Of a DNA stretch of 64,000 nucleotides, positions 62,201 through 64,000 are shown in pieces. Below the pieces are notes generated by a model. That model ran no database searches. It was not told the origin of the DNA and saw only the letters and a list, made by a program, of their open reading frames with translations. Location of the stretch: positions 1,364,001 to 1,428,000 of the forward strand of contig NC_135141.1 in the NCBI RefSeq assembly GCF_051014445.1. The letters are read 5' to 3'. Source of the stretch: Colletes latitarsis (lineage: Eukaryota > Arthropoda > Insecta > Hymenoptera > Colletidae). A program made the position numbers and the translations under genes. Position 1 is the first letter of the stretch. Every line of letters starts with the position of its first letter.

Positions 62201-64000
62201 TGATCGAAACCAAGTTTAATGGACTGCTTCAGTGTGGTTCCACATTACTACGTGACTCAAACCACAGAAAACCTAGGATCTGGCCGACAAGAACGCGGAC
62301 AAGGTAAAATCATGAGCCAGATGCGGGCATAACGCAGACCTAACCCAGACCTAACCGGTGTTATCCTCTAAAATGTGGATCGAAACCAGCTTTAATTGAC
62401 TGTTTCAGTGTGGTACCACATTACTACGTGACTCAAACCCGAAAAAACCCAGGTTCTGGCCAACAAGTATGCGAAGAAGGCAAAATCATGAGGCAGACGT
62501 GGGCATAAGCCAGACCTAAACCGGACCTAGCCGGTGTCATCCTCTAAAATATTGATCGAAACCAAGTTTAGTGGACTGTTTCAGTGAGGTACCACATTAC
62601 TACGTGACTCAAACCCGAAAAAACCCAGGATCTGGCCAACAAATATGCGAAGAATGCAAAATCATGAGCCAGATGCGTGCATAACCCAGACCTAACCCAG
62701 ACCTAACCGCTTTTATCCTGTAAAATATTGATCGAAACCAGCTTTAATTGACTGTTTCAATGTGGTACAACATTACTACCTGATTCAAATTCGAGAAAAC
62801 CCAGGATCTGGCCAACAAGTATGCGAAGAAGGCAAAATCATGAGCCAGATGCGGGCCTTAACCAGACCTAACCCAGACCTAACCGGTTTTATCCTGTAAA
62901 ATATTGATCGAAACCAGGTTTTATTGACTGTTACTGTGTGGTACCACATTACTACGTGACTCAAATCCGAAAAAACCCAGGATCTGGCCTACAAGTATGC
63001 AAAGAAGGTAAAATCATGAGCCAGATGCGGGCATAACCCAGACCTAACCCAGACCTAACCTGTGTTATCCTCCAAAATATTGATCGAAACCAGGTTTAAT
63101 CGACTGTTTCAATGTGGTACAACATTACTGCGTGATTCAAACCCGAAAAAACCCAGGATGTAGCCAACAAGTATGCGAAGAAGGCAAAATCATGAGCCAG
63201 ATGCGGGCATAAGCCAGACCTAACCCAGACCTAACCGGTTTTATCCTCTAAAATATTGATCGAAACCAGCTTCAATTGACTGTTTCAATGTGGTACAACA
63301 TTACTACGTGATTCAAACCCGAAGAAACCCAGGATCTGGCCAACAAGTATGCGAAGAAGGCAAAATCATGAGCCAGATGCGGGCATAACCCAGTCCTGAC
63401 CCAGACCTAACCGGTTTTATCCTCTAAAATATTGATCGAAACCAAGTTTAATGGACTGTTTCATTGTGGTACCACATTACTACGTGACTCATACCAGAAA
63501 AATCCCAGCATCTGCCCAACAAGTATGCGAAGAAGGTAAAGTCATGAGCCTGATGCGCGCATAACCCAGACCTAACCCAGACCTAACCGGTGTTATCCTC
63601 CAAAATATTGAGCGAAACCAAATTTAATGGACTGTTTCAGTGTGGTACCACATTACTACGTGTTTCAAACTCGAAGAAACCCAGGATCTGGCCAACAAGT
63701 CTGCGAAGAAGGTAAAGTCATGAGCCAGATGCGCGCATAACCCAGACCTAACCCAGACCTAACCGGTGTTATCCTCCAAAATATTGATCGAAACCAGGTT
63801 TAATCGACTGTTTCAATGTGGTACAACATTACTGCGTGATTCAAACCCGAAAAAACCCAGGATGTAGCCAACAAGTATGCGAAGAAGGCAAAATCATGAG
63901 CCAGATGCGGGCATAAGCCAGACGTAACCCAGACCTAACCGGCTTTATCCTCTAAAATATTGATCGAAACCAGCTTTAATTGACTGTTTCAATGTGGTAC
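56238..64000. repeat. Satellite DNA array, right part
   Basis: Roughly 44 monomers of the same 176-bp family continue to the window end in the same orientation as on the left. Variation between neighbouring monomers is greater and no multi-kilobase duplication is seen. Subtypes shared with the left flank include GTATCCGAAG (57247, 57947, 60203), CCCAGCATCTGG (59150) and the GGTACTGCGTTACTACGCC type (61026). Short open frames here are by-products of the repeat. No gene is visible. Confidence 0.97.
56930..58480. repeat. 704-bp (4-monomer) higher-order unit, about 2-3 copies
   Basis: GAAACCGAGGATCTGG monomers recur with AGGATC at 57051, 57755 and 58458, spacings of 704 and 703 bp, four monomers each. 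Between them the order is the same: a GTATCCGAAG monomer, a CATAACCCAGACATT (or CAGTCATAAC) monomer, and a GGTACAACATT monomer. The one-base loss is in ATCCCAAAAACCC near 58095. Related units reappear at about 60120-60800. Confidence 0.75.

Overview
The window is a very long tandem satellite array interrupted once by a full-length non-LTR retrotransposon. No single-copy host gene, tRNA, rRNA, CRISPR array or bacterial feature is visible. The retrotransposon is of the R1 clade (R1/TRAS/SART/Waldo group), which is essentially confined to arthropods. The satellite also carries CCTAA/TTAGG words, the insect telomeric pentamer. The source is therefore most likely an insect (or other arthropod) chromosome, in centromeric, pericentromeric or subtelomeric heterochromatin. 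The species cannot be named from the sequence.

Layout. Positions 1-49159 are satellite. The basic monomer is 176 bp: a 38-bp block, two copies of an 11-bp subunit CCCAGACCTAA, then a 116-bp block carrying the 12-bp palindrome TGTGGTACCACA. Monomers with one subunit (165 bp) or three (187 bp) also occur. The array has higher-order structure. 1-5748 recurs at 8382-14649. 5749-8465 is a local array of 6- to 8-monomer units. 13621-15592 recurs 2101 bp downstream. 17861-28270 recurs immediately as 28271-38710 (period 10,410 bp, almost identical), with a nested ~3.1-3.5 kb duplication inside each copy. 38850-41300 recurs at 43923-46373. Near the element a 3-monomer (528 bp) unit is duplicated.

49160-56220, read on the minus strand, is a ~7.06-kb GC-rich element: structured 5'UTR, ORF1 (gag-like, about 1003 aa, three CCHC zinc knuckles), ORF2 (1038 aa: APE-type endonuclease, reverse transcriptase, C-terminal CCHC), 3'UTR with a perfect 14-bp hairpin, and a ~19-nt poly(A). 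A perfect 17-bp target-site duplication flanks it. ORF1 and ORF2 meet in a TAATG stop/start overlap, which lies in the loop of a nested hairpin (6-bp inner and 12-bp outer perfect stems). This suggests translation of ORF2 by termination-reinitiation, as known for the Bombyx SART1 element. Both ORFs are open, but the RT active-site motif reads NADD rather than the usual YADD.

56221-64000 is satellite again. It is more divergent, with 704-bp (4-monomer) higher-order units. Variant monomers shared by both flanks show that one continuous array was interrupted.

How the parts fit: the element entered at a CCT/AA step inside the 11-bp subunit of the satellite. It is either a TRAS/SART-type telomere-targeting element using a telomere-like word in a satellite, or a lineage specialised for this satellite. 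All boundaries of satellite blocks were found by eye and are good to roughly one monomer unless stated otherwise.
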